Below, one piece after another: positions 44,902 to 54,195 of a DNA stretch of 64,000 bases. Made by a program: the position numbers and the translations under genes. The stretch is taken from positions 558,001 to 622,000 of the forward strand of contig JAJLTO010000005.1 of the NCBI GenBank assembly GCA_030568195.1. Reading direction: 5' to 3'. The notes beneath the pieces were generated by a model. It was not told where the DNA came from. It did no database searches and worked only from the letters and a program-made list of their open reading frames with translations. Position 1 is the stretch's first letter, and every line of letters starts with the position of its first letter. The stretch comes from Dipodascopsis uninucleata var. uninucleata. Its lineage: Eukaryota > Ascomycota > Lipomycetes > Lipomycetales > Lipomycetaceae.

Positions 44902-45975
44902 ATGATGCCTAATTGGATTACCAAACGACCATTTCCACATGTGTCTAGACAGCTGTCAGTAGACAATCAGAATTCCGAGAATGAAGATGACAAGAATATA
45001 CCATCATTGTATCAGTTCGCATTGAATAGCGCAGTTAGAAACGCGTCTAGCATCTCAATATCACTGAACGCGTTAAGGAATCTTCAATACGAGCCATTTT
45101 TACACCATCTTTGGACGGCCCTCTGTGCTGATACGGCGGATAGTTTCGACATATTTCTAGCATTTGCTAAGTCAATTGGTAACAATAAATATTTGACAGA
45201 GTTGTTTGCAAAAGAGAGTCATGCTAAAGAAATACCACTCATTTCTATCCAATACGACGGATCCCGAGGTGCTCTTACTAATTTACATTTCAGGCATGCA
45301 AATGATGTGCGTCTTCGTCGTAATAAATTCATATCGAAGACAAATCGTCATATACGTTGGCAGTTCCTCGGAGAAAACATTTCAGGGATTGAACTTAGAG
45401 ATGTCGTTAGAGTTTGCAGTCAACCTGAACTGGGATTGTGGATGGTTGCACTTGATATTCGAACATCCATTCTCCGCAATCATTTGATAGCTATAATCCA
45501 TCTTAACAACCTAGAATTTCTTTTAGTTGATAACCTTGAAAAAACTATCGCCAATGTTTGGATAGCTGCAATCAAAAGAGATAAAGCATGGCCCAAGCTA
45601 GTCGCAGTGTCATCGACAAATGACACTGAAGGAGCAATCACTCACATAGCCTCCCAGTCTAGCTCTATATCCTACATCGAAGTTAAGCCAGCTGTATGTC
45701 CTCGCGGATTCATTAAAATCAGTAAATCATATCCCGAGGAGACGTTCATTGATCGTGCACATTTAGCTCTTGGTTTAGAATCGTCTGCGTTAATAGCTGC
45801 TGTGCTAGGTGGTAAAACTTGGACTGGTAATTCACACGCGCAGGCATATATACGGCGTCAGTCAACATCTCACAGGGATAAACTGGAACAAAAACCAAAA
45901 ATTAAGCAATTGGTCATAAAAAAGCGCAAGAGTTCTTTAATTGACCTGGATACAGCTATAGCCGAGCTTTCTTAA
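44902..45975 (+). CDS. 357-aa protein of unknown function
   Basis: Single exon. An adjacent second ATG (44905) may be the real start. After a polar N-terminus of about 30 residues with an acidic patch, the protein looks folded, with mixed helix and strand: SLYQFALNSAVRNA, YEPFLHHLWTALCADTADSFDIFLAFAKSIG, then LWMVALDIRTSILRN and LLVDNLEKTIANVWIAAIKRD. The C-terminus is basic (KPKIKQLVIKKRKS) and ends in a helix-like LIDLDTAIAELS, possibly a nuclear signal with an interaction tail. No signal peptide, membrane segment or known motif was recognised. It ends 7 bases from the convergent F-box gene. Codon use looks like that of its neighbours, so it is probably a real fast-evolving gene. Confidence 0.72.
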   Translation: MMPNWITKRPFPHVSRQLSVDNQNSENEDDKNIPSLYQFALNSAVRNASSISISLNALRNLQYEPFLHHLWTALCADTADSFDIFLAFAKSIGNNKYLTELFAKESHAKEIPLISIQYDGSRGALTNLHFRHANDVRLRRNKFISKTNRHIRWQFLGENISGIELRDVVRVCSQPELGLWMVALDIRTSILRNHLIAIIHLNNLEFLLVDNLEKTIANVWIAAIKRDKAWPKLVAVSSTNDTEGAITHIASQSSSISYIEVKPAVCPRGFIKISKSYPEETFIDRAHLALGLESSALIAAVLGGKTWTGNSHAQAYIRRQSTSHRDKLEQKPKIKQLVIKKRKSSLIDLDTAIAELS

Positions 45976-45982
45976 TTATATT

Positions 45983-46855
45983 CTATAATGCTGCTGAGAT
46001 CCATCTGCGATTGGCATACTGAACATCGGAAACAATAGGGTGCACATCTCTGTCGATTACCCATTTTGGTGGTCTGGTAGAAATAACCCGAGGAAGATTA
46101 TCAGGTAATTCAGAATGCGTTTTTTCAAGCCGTACGTGAATGGACGGCAAGCCGTCAAGGGGGCCTGGGTACACATCTGTGATAGCCATGACAACTTCTA
46201 TCCAAGGCTCCTCTTCTGAAGACTTTGTGTCTGCGGCCCTCGTCTGCGACGTCACTAGAGTGGCAATTGTGGGTACGTCTACTACAGCAAACTCTAGCTC
46301 TATGAGAGTTTCCTCTTCGCTATCTGCATTGGCACAAGCCACTGCGAAATAATTACGAATAATGTCATGTTCCACCACTCCTGAAGCCAGCCGAGTCCCA
46401 TCCGCAAGTCCAATTGAGTACGAAAATCTTGCCGGTGGTGGTGGAAGCAGCCTGAACCGCGATGCAATTGCTACATACCGTCTCAGTATACGATATCTAC
46501 CAGGAGGTGCCCACGTTCGCCGACGAAATGTGCCTGCAGGTGCATCAAGGGCAGCATCTAGTCTAAACCAAGATGCTGGTTCTGGCTCACGATAGAACCA
46601 CCATAGTGCGGTACGAGCCTGTTCGGCCACTTGCTTCCAGGATAGTATACCATCCGCGACATATTTAGAATAGTACCTTTTTCCCTCCGTATATTCATTT
46701 ACTACTGCGGCATGCCAAACTTCGTCATGGTCAGCAATTCGTGCAAAAAGTTTGCATGTCTGTGTAAGTGCAGCCAGGTCTCCAGGTACAACCAGTGTAA
46801 AAATACGCAGTAGAACTTCTTCCGGCAGACCGTCTAGCCCCGATAACATAGTCAT
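45983..46855 (-). CDS. F-box protein with an uncharacterised C-terminal domain
   Basis: 290 aa, single exon. The F-box occupies about residues 6-48 (LDGLPEEVLLRIFTLVVPGDLAALTQ and the downstream VWHAAV), so it probably binds Skp1 and recruits a substrate to an SCF ligase. The rest is beta-rich with Arg- and Pro-rich strands (RRTWAPPGRYRILRRY, RLLPPPPARFSYSIGLADG) and no WD40 or LRR repeats. The layout of an F-box followed by a lone beta domain recalls F-box proteins with a lectin- or PP2-like C-terminus. The substrate is unknown. DNA here is GC-richer than the neighbours. The 3' end almost touches the convergent gene at 44902. Confidence 0.82.
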   Translation of the reverse strand: MTMLSGLDGLPEEVLLRIFTLVVPGDLAALTQTCKLFARIADHDEVWHAAVVNEYTEGKRYYSKYVADGILSWKQVAEQARTALWWFYREPEPASWFRLDAALDAPAGTFRRRTWAPPGRYRILRRYVAIASRFRLLPPPPARFSYSIGLADGTRLASGVVEHDIIRNYFAVACANADSEEETLIELEFAVVDVPTIATLVTSQTRAADTKSSEEEPWIEVVMAITDVYPGPLDGLPSIHVRLEKTHSELPDNLPRVISTRPPKWVIDRDVHPIVSDVQYANRRWISAAL

Positions 46856-47450
46856 TCGTTTCTATTCTTAATATATATGGTATTCATTATATCATATTAT
46901 TAAATGCACTGAATATGCTCTCTGTTCTAAATCCCATCCTGGCCATCTACTTTATTTTTCTTTCTCTGCTCTCTAATTAGCTGTTTTATCCGTCATATAC
47001 GCCCTTACCCACATGATAAGGTGGGCATAGTGTTGCTTATTGTAGTTGCTATGGCAACACAATTTCTCCGCTACTTTGAACCCATTTGGGCGATTGAGTT
47101 ACACGGATATTAAATAGGGCAACTAATTAGCTGATTTTACGCATAGCTGCACAGGCAGAAAGGAAAAAGGGCAAGTGAACGTCGTTGTAGCAAGAGGCTG
47201 GTGACTAGTAGCGACCCGCGACACAACAAAAGGCAAGAAATCGCCTGGTGCTAAGGGAAGGCAGTTTAAGTGAGGAAGTGCCGAGTTAGAGGAAAGTATA
47301 GTACGGTGCAGTAAATAGTGAGGAGGAAGCGCCAGAGTAAATCATCACCTGAGCAAGTGGAGCAACAGCCTAATTCGAAGGAGGGAAATTTCATGAAAAC
47401 GAAAAATCACGAATGACAGGCGGTAGGAAATTCTTGCACAAGTTTTAGAT
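46856..47450. promoter_or_regulatory. divergent promoter region, F-box gene and SPIN90 homologue
   Basis: 595 bp. It carries the near-perfect RFX X-box at 47045-47058 (listed separately) and, towards 47160-47410, a purine-rich leader of the SPIN90 gene. A small inverted repeat CCCAC...GTGGG lies just before the X-box. Confidence 0.5.
47045..47058. promoter_or_regulatory. RFX-type X-box, GTTGCTATGGCAAC
   Basis: The two half sites GTTGC and GGCAAC are inverted repeats at the spacing of the RFX-family X-box (GTTGCCATGGCAAC), differing from the ideal palindrome at one base. Yeast Rfx1/Crt1 and its filamentous relatives use such sites for DNA-damage and cell-division genes. It lies about 190 bp from the F-box ATG and about 390 bp from the SPIN90 ATG. 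Confidence 0.6.
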
Positions 47451-48812
47451 ATGGAGTTCTACGACTTTGCAAGTCGTGAGGACTTTTTGGCGGAACTAGA
47501 GGCCGTTCTACAAGTCGGAGGAACATGCGAGAATGCTTACGGGGGAGGTGCCTACGGACAATATGGGTTCTCTCCTGGAGCGAGAGAGCTTATAGAAGGC
47601 TGCATAGTAACGGTGGTGCGTATGGCTTATCGTTATTTCGACGATTATATGCGTTCAGACGAGGATATTGCTCAATTTGCGAGCGTTGTGGTGAGAAGTG
47701 GCTTATTCGAGGGCCCTAAAGCAATAATTGTGCGACGACGACTCCTGAGAATGTTGCTTGTTGCTTGTGGAGGAGGTATTGGAAGTTCTTTTGGAGGTAG
47801 CAGTAATAGTAGTAGCAGTGATGGGACACCTACAACTCCATCGTCAACAGGTTCCAGTGGCATTTCTAGCGCTAGTACAGACGGAGAAAAAATATGCGAA
47901 ATTGCAGCAGTCGTGGCTTTATTGGATGGCCGACGCAATGTGGAGATGCTGGAACTTCTTGAGACTGAACGAGTTGGATTGGCTCTCATGCAAGATATCA
48001 TGTTTCGTTACGGACCAAGGGGCCGTCGTATTGAGCTTGAACTAATGTATGAGATGTGGAGAGTTCAGCGGGTGGATATAGAGGTTCTAGAAACCATCTC
48101 TGAGAAGTTCATAGAGTTTTTATTTGGGGTCGTCGAGGGGGAGGATGGCTCATACAGCGATGGGGAGCAGGATGCTGCTATGCGAGTTCTTCTAGTTCTA
48201 AATGAACAATACATGCTGGCTTATTCATCTGTATGTAATCCTCCAAATTCATCAGCTGGTGGTGTCAACAAGGTGATTAATACTTTGGCGCAAAAGAGTA
48301 CTGTGTGTAAGCGATTTGGATCTGCGGTGATCATTCTTTTGAATCGCGTAAGAGATGCAAGTGTCCAATTGCTGGTGTTAAAATTTATGTTCCAAGTATT
48401 TACAACTAAAGCTACTTTTGAATATTTCTACACAAATGATTTGACTGTGCTTCTTGATGTGTTTATTCGAGAGTTAAATGATCTTCCTGCTGACGCTGAG
48501 ACTCTTAGACATACCTATCTAAGAGTTCTATATCCTCTCCTCGCACACTCTCAGTTGCGGAATGCTCACTACAAACGAGATGAGCTTTTACGACTGCTGT
48601 ACCGGCTACTCGGTGGTCGTACTTTGACGCCGCTTGGAGTTGAAAGTCACGAAAATAGTGGTTCTACCTCAATGAGTTTGAGCCAAAGTGAACCTGGCTA
48701 TGCCAATGGCAATGTCCCACCAAGACGATATTATTGTCGAGTTTCTGAGACTACTGCACGTCTCGTCAACAGATGTCTAGAAGTTTCATGGCTCCGTGAA
48801 GATAGACAATAA
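47451..48812 (+). CDS. LDB17: SPIN90/Ldb17/Dip1-family Arp2/3 regulator
   Basis: SPIN90-family proteins (fission yeast Dip1, budding yeast Ldb17) activate Arp2/3 complex without a pre-existing filament and so seed actin patches at endocytic sites. 453 aa, single exon. The armadillo-like core is recognisable in the second half: LLVLNEQYMLA, LLVLKFMFQVFTTKATFEYF, YTNDLTVLLDVFIRELND and LRHTYLRVLYPLLAHSQLR, the hallmark block of the family. A Gly/Ser/Thr-rich loop interrupts the first half (residues about 108-145). The C-terminus lacks the Pro-rich SH3-binding tail of some relatives. The start MEFYDFASREDFLAELEA sits after a long purine-rich leader. Confidence 0.88.
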   Translation: MEFYDFASREDFLAELEAVLQVGGTCENAYGGGAYGQYGFSPGARELIEGCIVTVVRMAYRYFDDYMRSDEDIAQFASVVVRSGLFEGPKAIIVRRRLLRMLLVACGGGIGSSFGGSSNSSSSDGTPTTPSSTGSSGISSASTDGEKICEIAAVVALLDGRRNVEMLELLETERVGLALMQDIMFRYGPRGRRIELELMYEMWRVQRVDIEVLETISEKFIEFLFGVVEGEDGSYSDGEQDAAMRVLLVLNEQYMLAYSSVCNPPNSSAGGVNKVINTLAQKSTVCKRFGSAVIILLNRVRDASVQLLVLKFMFQVFTTKATFEYFYTNDLTVLLDVFIRELNDLPADAETLRHTYLRVLYPLLAHSQLRNAHYKRDELLRLLYRLLGGRTLTPLGVESHENSGSTSMSLSQSEPGYANGNVPPRRYYCRVSETTARLVNRCLEVSWLREDRQ

Positions 48813-49405
48813 CTGAAATATCCTACTTTGGTTCTAATACACTTTTAGTAATTAGTTTATGGCACAAGAGGTCCTCGCACATTTCTTGAGGTATTTCTTT
48901 CCTACGACGTCGAACATTCATCACTTTTTTAGAATTCATCCTGAGGTAGCATCTGAGGACATTTAGTGGAGTTCACGTAAAGTACTCAGGTGCTTTCGAA
49001 ATGCATTTAGCCCACGTTACATCTTGTTCGTTCACGCAAAGACCGACACACTCTCAATTTCCATTTTTCTTTTTCAAGACTGGCTTTCTTTTTTGTATTC
49101 AACAACTAATCTGTTCTGATAAGCTGCATATTCTTAGTCTAAATCTTTTTGTCGGCATTGTTTTTGTTAGGGTGCTTGTTTCCGTGTCTCGAAAAATTTA
49201 CATCTTTGAAGGAGAATATGTAATAGTACACTAGAGAATTAATAATTTCGCAATTCTTATATTAACGCATATATTTATACTGAACGATTGAGAAAATAAC
49301 TAATAATTTTCATATTCGTTCGTAAGACAAAATAGGATGATCCGTAAGAAAGATAGAACAGACAATAGTAAAAGGAGACGTCAAAAATTTGAAAGCTCCA
49401 ACGAC
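48813..49405. other. intergenic between convergent SPIN90 and AAT genes
   Basis: 593 bp of 3' sequence from two convergent genes. A 77-codon open frame (49001-49234) is T-rich and shows no family signal. Nothing else recognised. Confidence 0.4.
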
Positions 49406-50632
49406 TCAAGAGCTCCGAACAACGGCATCAATAGCATGAGCAAAATAGTCAATGTTACTAGAGTTAAGACCAGCCATTGAAATACGACCATTCGATGTCA
49501 TATATACATGGTACTCCTTTGTAATTTTCGCAACTTGATCTGGAGTAAGTCCCGTGAAAGAAAACATACCAATCTGGTCGGTGATATGGTTCCAAGTTCC
49601 AGGGGTCTTGTAGACATTCACAAGTTTATCGTATAGTGCAGTTCTCATATCAATAATACGATTAGCCATGGACTTCAAATCACGTTCCCACTCTGCGAAT
49701 AACTCTGGATCATTCAATACACGAGCGACAATTCGGGCTCCATACGCAGGAGGATTCGAGATCTCAGACCTCTGAAGAACTGACAACTGGGATTTCACTG
49801 CCTTGGCAACCTCAGCTGATGATGAGATGATGTGAAGTGCGCCTGCGCGCTCACCATACAAACCAAAGTTTTTAGCAAATGACTGGCACACTAAGAGCTC
49901 CAATCCGCGAGCTATGAATGATCTGACTGCACTGGCATCACGATCAAGATCACCAGAAGCGAATCCCTGGTATGCACAATCAAAGAAAGGGAAAAGCTTG
50001 CCAGACTCCATTACATCGGCAATTTTCTGCCACTGCTCAGCAGTAGGATCAACGCCGGTGGGGTTGTGAGCACATGCATGCAGCAACACAACAGCACCAG
50101 ATGGCGCCTTTGACAATGTATCCAGCATACCGTTTAAGTCCAAACCGAGAGTCTTCTTATCGAAGTAAGGATACTCACGAACTTCGAAGCCAACATTTCC
50201 GAAGATCTGCTTGTGATTAGGCCATGTAGGAGATGGCAAGTACACAACGGGCTTAGATCCTGAAGCAGCAGTGGTAGGAGGATGTCGAGACAAAAACAGG
50301 GCACCGAGATGATTCGCGCCAGTACCAGAAATTGTTTGAACAGACGCGACTAAATCCGAGTTATAAAGACCCTTGCCAAGAACCAGACTAGCGGCAGCAG
50401 CAGTGAATTCAGGAAGACCAGTAATCGGCAGATATTCGTGGTCAACAGAAGGATCATCCTTGAGTATCTGATCAACCTTCCTCACGACCGGAAGTACCCA
50501 TGGCTTACCAGAGTCGTCTCTGTAAGCTCCCACAGAGACATCAACCTTCTCTTTGGCAGGATCAGCCTTGTACGCAGCGAGAACACCGAAAAGTGCGTCT
50601 GGTGGGGCAACAGAAACGTTGAACACTGACAT
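49406..50632 (-). CDS. AAT2: aspartate aminotransferase, probably cytosolic
   Basis: PLP enzyme that interconverts aspartate plus 2-oxoglutarate and oxaloacetate plus glutamate, part of the malate-aspartate shuttle and amino-acid balance. 408 aa, single exon, standard length. The start MSVFNVSVAPPDALFGVLAA aligns with mature enzymes and has no mitochondrial presequence or PTS1, so cytosolic placement is inferred. Marks: VSVGAYRDDSGKPWVLPVV, TISGTGANHLG, LHACAHNPTGVDPT, FFDCAYQGFASGDLD, and the PLP-lysine block QSFAKNFGLYGERAG with Lys near residue 255. The C-terminal GRISMAGLNSSNIDYFA includes the substrate-carboxylate Arg. Confidence 0.95.
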   Translation of the reverse strand: MSVFNVSVAPPDALFGVLAAYKADPAKEKVDVSVGAYRDDSGKPWVLPVVRKVDQILKDDPSVDHEYLPITGLPEFTAAAASLVLGKGLYNSDLVASVQTISGTGANHLGALFLSRHPPTTAASGSKPVVYLPSPTWPNHKQIFGNVGFEVREYPYFDKKTLGLDLNGMLDTLSKAPSGAVVLLHACAHNPTGVDPTAEQWQKIADVMESGKLFPFFDCAYQGFASGDLDRDASAVRSFIARGLELLVCQSFAKNFGLYGERAGALHIISSSAEVAKAVKSQLSVLQRSEISNPPAYGARIVARVLNDPELFAEWERDLKSMANRIIDMRTALYDKLVNVYKTPGTWNHITDQIGMFSFTGLTPDQVAKITKEYHVYMTSNGRISMAGLNSSNIDYFAHAIDAVVRSS

Positions 50633-51518
50633 GACGCAGATTATTTTCTATTCTATAGATGTCTCGCAACTCCAAATACTTGAAAAATACTTGACCAAAT
50701 TACCACTCTAATATCTGCTTTTTGATTCTGCAAGTAAAATCAATCAAAAAGGAAGAAACGATCTGTAGAAGGAGAAAAATCGAAAAAAAATTTACAGCAT
50801 AAACCTTTGTATACCTATATAGATATTACAGGCGATAGAAAATGTAGTTCTTGTGAAGGCGGAGTGAATAAACTATCTAATATTTCATTTCTTTTTGTTA
50901 AAATACTCATAAATCTGTTTTTTATTAATACAAATCTTACTGGGCGGAGAGAGATCCGATTTGGTACATCAATGTGGTTAGGGTGAATCACAAAACGTCT
51001 TTTTGAGCCATAATAGCGTGGTTTTATTCATATTGGAAATGAATTTTGCATGGTGTAGGTAGATAGAACAGGTTTAGGCTTTAAGGTCGTGATTGTATTG
51101 TTACTTGACTGTGAGTAGAGCGCACGATAATTCTGTGAATGCGGGGAAGCACACGAATACTGCTCCTTCTCCTTTAATGTGGCTTCATCTCGGAAATTTC
51201 GTATACGAGCATTATTTGCTAAGCATACACTTCCGTTTATCCACCACTTAAAAATTGCCCTGTAGCTACGATGACTAGACTTATTCACTTAGAGGATACA
51301 CTTCATGCTCTACTCTTCCCGCTTCGGAAAAGCTACGCAGCGGACAGGCGCTCACGGCTTACGGAAGAAGCAAAATAACTGATCTTACAGAACAATATCG
51401 GAATATCTCGGAAGAAGATTTGCATTATTAACGGCTATTTTGCAATCTTATTTACTTGAGGTATAGCCGAGCTATGAAAAAAGTAAGGAATTCCTGTACC
51501 GCATGATATCAGATACAC
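50633..51518. other. 886 bp intergenic, AAT2 promoter
   Basis: It holds the AAT2 promoter and the 3' side of the oxidoreductase. GGTTAGGGT lies at 50976-50984. The minus-strand frame at 51028-51288 has no family signal and is rejected as a gene. Confidence 0.45.
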
Positions 51519-52535
51519 TTATAAGCGTACAACAATTTTCCCAATTATCTTACTCTCAGCTGCCAAGGTTACTGCCTCAATGGCTTGTTCCCATTCAAAT
51601 ACCTTACCAATAAGTACATTTATGGACTTTCGACTGCACAGCTCAGCGATACGCGTGAGGAGATCAGCTGACGACTCAAATATGAAGTAGTCGTAGGACA
51701 CATTCTTTTTGTTGAAGGGACGGGAATATACCCAAAATATAGCACGTATAATATAATAGACGAGAACCGGGATAGAGATGTTACGCTTTTCAAGTGAGGT
51801 TGTTGATGGTACGGCTGCAATCGAGTATGCAACACCATTTCTCCGCACGATTTTGGCAGCCAATGCGGTATCCCCGGTGGTGTCGTACACGAGATCGAAC
51901 GAGTCTTCGAGTTTGGATCCAACATCTTCGGTCTTGTAGTCAAGAATCGTTACTCCCGATAAGAGTTCTTTCGCTTTTTCCATTTTCCCAGTCGACACTG
52001 TAGTTGTTACGTCATATCCCTTCAGTTTTAACATTTGAACAATCATATAGCCTACGCCGCCCAGACCTGCAGACACAAATACTTTTTTGATATTTCTGTC
52101 TGCTACGCTTTGCTCCAACTCATCAATGAGAAGGAGAGCGGTCCCTGCTATTATCGGTAGAGCAGCAGCCTCCTCAAAGGTTATGTTATATGGCTTAACA
52201 GCAACAAGGTCTTCAGATATCACGATATATTCTTGCCATGCTCCGCAGAGTGGAGTGGAAAAAAAAACGTCATCCCCGACCTTAAGTTGTGTCACTGACG
52301 GACCGATCGCTTGAACTGTTCCTGACACATCGTGACCTGCAGTGGTAGGAAGCGATAGCGGATATATTATCTTCGCTGCACCTGTAATGAACTTAATGTC
52401 TAGTGGATTTATAGTGAATGCCTTAATTTTGACGTAAACTTCCTTGTCCTTTAGGGTCCTAGACGGTGCCTCGATGTCACGAAACTGCAGTGCAACATCT
52501 GGCTTCCCGTAGCGAATAATTTGTAACGCCTTCAT
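51519..52535 (-). CDS. MDR-superfamily oxidoreductase (quinone reductase-like, zinc-free)
   Basis: 338 aa, single exon. The GroES-like N-terminal domain (KIKAFTINPLDIKFITGA, PTTAGHDVSGTVQAIG, VGDDVFFSTP) lacks the catalytic and structural zinc ligands of classical alcohol dehydrogenases. The Rossmann domain has VFVSAGLGGVGYMIVQMLKLKG, the AxxGGVG cofactor loop of quinone oxidoreductase-like enzymes, which usually prefer NADPH. The C-terminal EWEQAIEAV...ESKIIGKIVVRL is typical. The substrate is probably a quinone, enone or other reactive carbonyl; the exact reaction is unknown. No clustering with biosynthetic genes suggests general detoxification. Confidence 0.88.
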   Translation of the reverse strand: MKALQIIRYGKPDVALQFRDIEAPSRTLKDKEVYVKIKAFTINPLDIKFITGAAKIIYPLSLPTTAGHDVSGTVQAIGPSVTQLKVGDDVFFSTPLCGAWQEYIVISEDLVAVKPYNITFEEAAALPIIAGTALLLIDELEQSVADRNIKKVFVSAGLGGVGYMIVQMLKLKGYDVTTTVSTGKMEKAKELLSGVTILDYKTEDVGSKLEDSFDLVYDTTGDTALAAKIVRRNGVAYSIAAVPSTTSLEKRNISIPVLVYYIIRAIFWVYSRPFNKKNVSYDYFIFESSADLLTRIAELCSRKSINVLIGKVFEWEQAIEAVTLAAESKIIGKIVVRL

Positions 52536-54093
52536 GTTCGTAAACTATATCTGTATGATTCGTGACCTTATGTTTAATAAGTTTGCATCTACGTCTTATA
52601 CAGATCAAGATCGTTATTCTGCTAATTCAGAACTTCCAAATCGTCCGTATTTATAAATTTGTGTAGTAACCATCAGATTCATGAAATCCACTCGACTTAC
52701 TTAGCTGAGATGTATAAGACTATCGAGTCAGTCACAAGCACAACGTCAACAAGTAAGTATCAAACGTAATATCAGTAAATAAGCAGGATACAAACGAATA
52801 ATCACGTTAATGCAGCGAGAATTATGACTGAAAATTGTCACTCGTCAGCATCATGTGAGACATAATATCTACACTTCTTTACACTCCCAAAGTCAAACAT
52901 CATCCCACAGTTGAACTGATATAAAATTAACAGACAGTTAGTGAACCCCGACCCAAGTGATGTACACTACGAATTTACCACCTTTTCAAATCACAAATTC
53001 TACACTAAAAAATTTATATCTGGTTGACTTTATAAAAATGTGAAAACATTCATTAAACATTGTATGAATTTTCTATATACCATTCTTTCATAAAATCAAT
53101 TAATACAATTGCCACTAATTTAAAAACAGGGCAAATTATATCTACGACCACAAATTCAACCTTAATAAATCAATTTCTCCTTAGAAATGGCATTCGCACC
53201 CACTATAGCCACATCTCCAGCTTCTATTCAGTCCTAGCTTTAACACAGGAATTCGCATATTCACTTCATATCCCAAAAATTCTGTCAACATTTATGATCT
53301 TGCCATGGGCAGATTTCCAAAAATTCCCTAACAGATGAAAATCTATCAGGAGCGGTCAAGGTTAAAGTTTTCAACCAGCAAAAACACAATCTCGGACGAA
53401 TCCTCACTGATATGCGTAATGCCCTAGCATAAAGATGTTGAAGAAAAAAAAAAAAGAAGAAAAATTCCAAAGAAAGGAGGACTGCCCCTGTTTCTTTTAT
53501 ATGTCTCGCTGGTATTTAACCCTAACCAGTTCTGATTGCTTTTTATTGGTCAAAGTGCTTAGTGGCGACGAACAGAGGCCGCAAAAGAAAATAAAGGAAA
53601 CAAGCTAGGTTAAACTAAAATTGTTAAAGTCTTTAGGGCTACTTTTATTGTTTGCATGGCTCAACATTATGGACGCGTCGCGACCGGTTTGCGGCTTGAG
53701 TCGTCTAAGGGACAATAAATTTGTTTTCAAGCTGACTGCCTGTCGCGAGCCCCGTCTTTTGGCGATCTCGCTCGTTTTGTTTTAAACATTTTTTCCTTTC
53801 CCCCATACCTTGTTATTGTTGGCCGACTAATTACTTGAGACGCTCAAATAAACAAGATTAATCGGTTATTATCTCTATTGCATTAGAAGTAGACTAGTAG
53901 GATCTAATCGGATTCCAGTCTTTTTTGCTGCGCTTCATTTCAAACACCTCTGGTTTTTATCGATCCCTTTGCACGCCATCTTTTACTCCTTTCTGATTTT
54001 CTTCTCCAATAGAACAGAAAACGTATCGAAGGTGTATACATCGCAGTTAGACTTACCAGATATTAGTCTTGTTATTATAATTTTATAGAAAAA
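52536..54093. promoter_or_regulatory. upstream region of CDC11 with MCB and CCCTAA motifs
   Basis: About 1.6 kb between divergent genes. AACCCTAACC (53518-53527, within TTTAACCCTAACCAG) is the longest telomere-repeat-like run in the window. GACGCGTC (53672-53679) contains ACGCGT and overlaps a second palindrome GTCGCGAC (53677-53684). Pyrimidine-rich runs follow (53780-54010). The open frame at 53060-53338 is AT-rich and unsupported. Confidence 0.45.
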
Positions 54094-54179
54094 GTGAGTA
54101 CCGAACAGAAGCAAACGGTAATTTGAGAATTGAAGGGGTGTTTTTTGTATGATTTTGATTGCTAACCTGTATTTTTCAG
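54094..54179 (+). other. 5' UTR intron of CDC11
   Basis: GTGAGT starts at 54094, GCTAACC (a branch site) is near 54161, and a T-rich tract ends in CAG at 54179. A second CAG follows at once (54182), giving a tandem acceptor three bases apart. The ATG lies at 54196. Confidence 0.6.
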
Positions 54180-54195
54180 CAGTTTATATACAACA

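Noticed and set aside
53060-53338. 92-codon open frame upstream of CDC11
   Set aside because: Very AT-rich, Ile/Thr-rich, no family signal.
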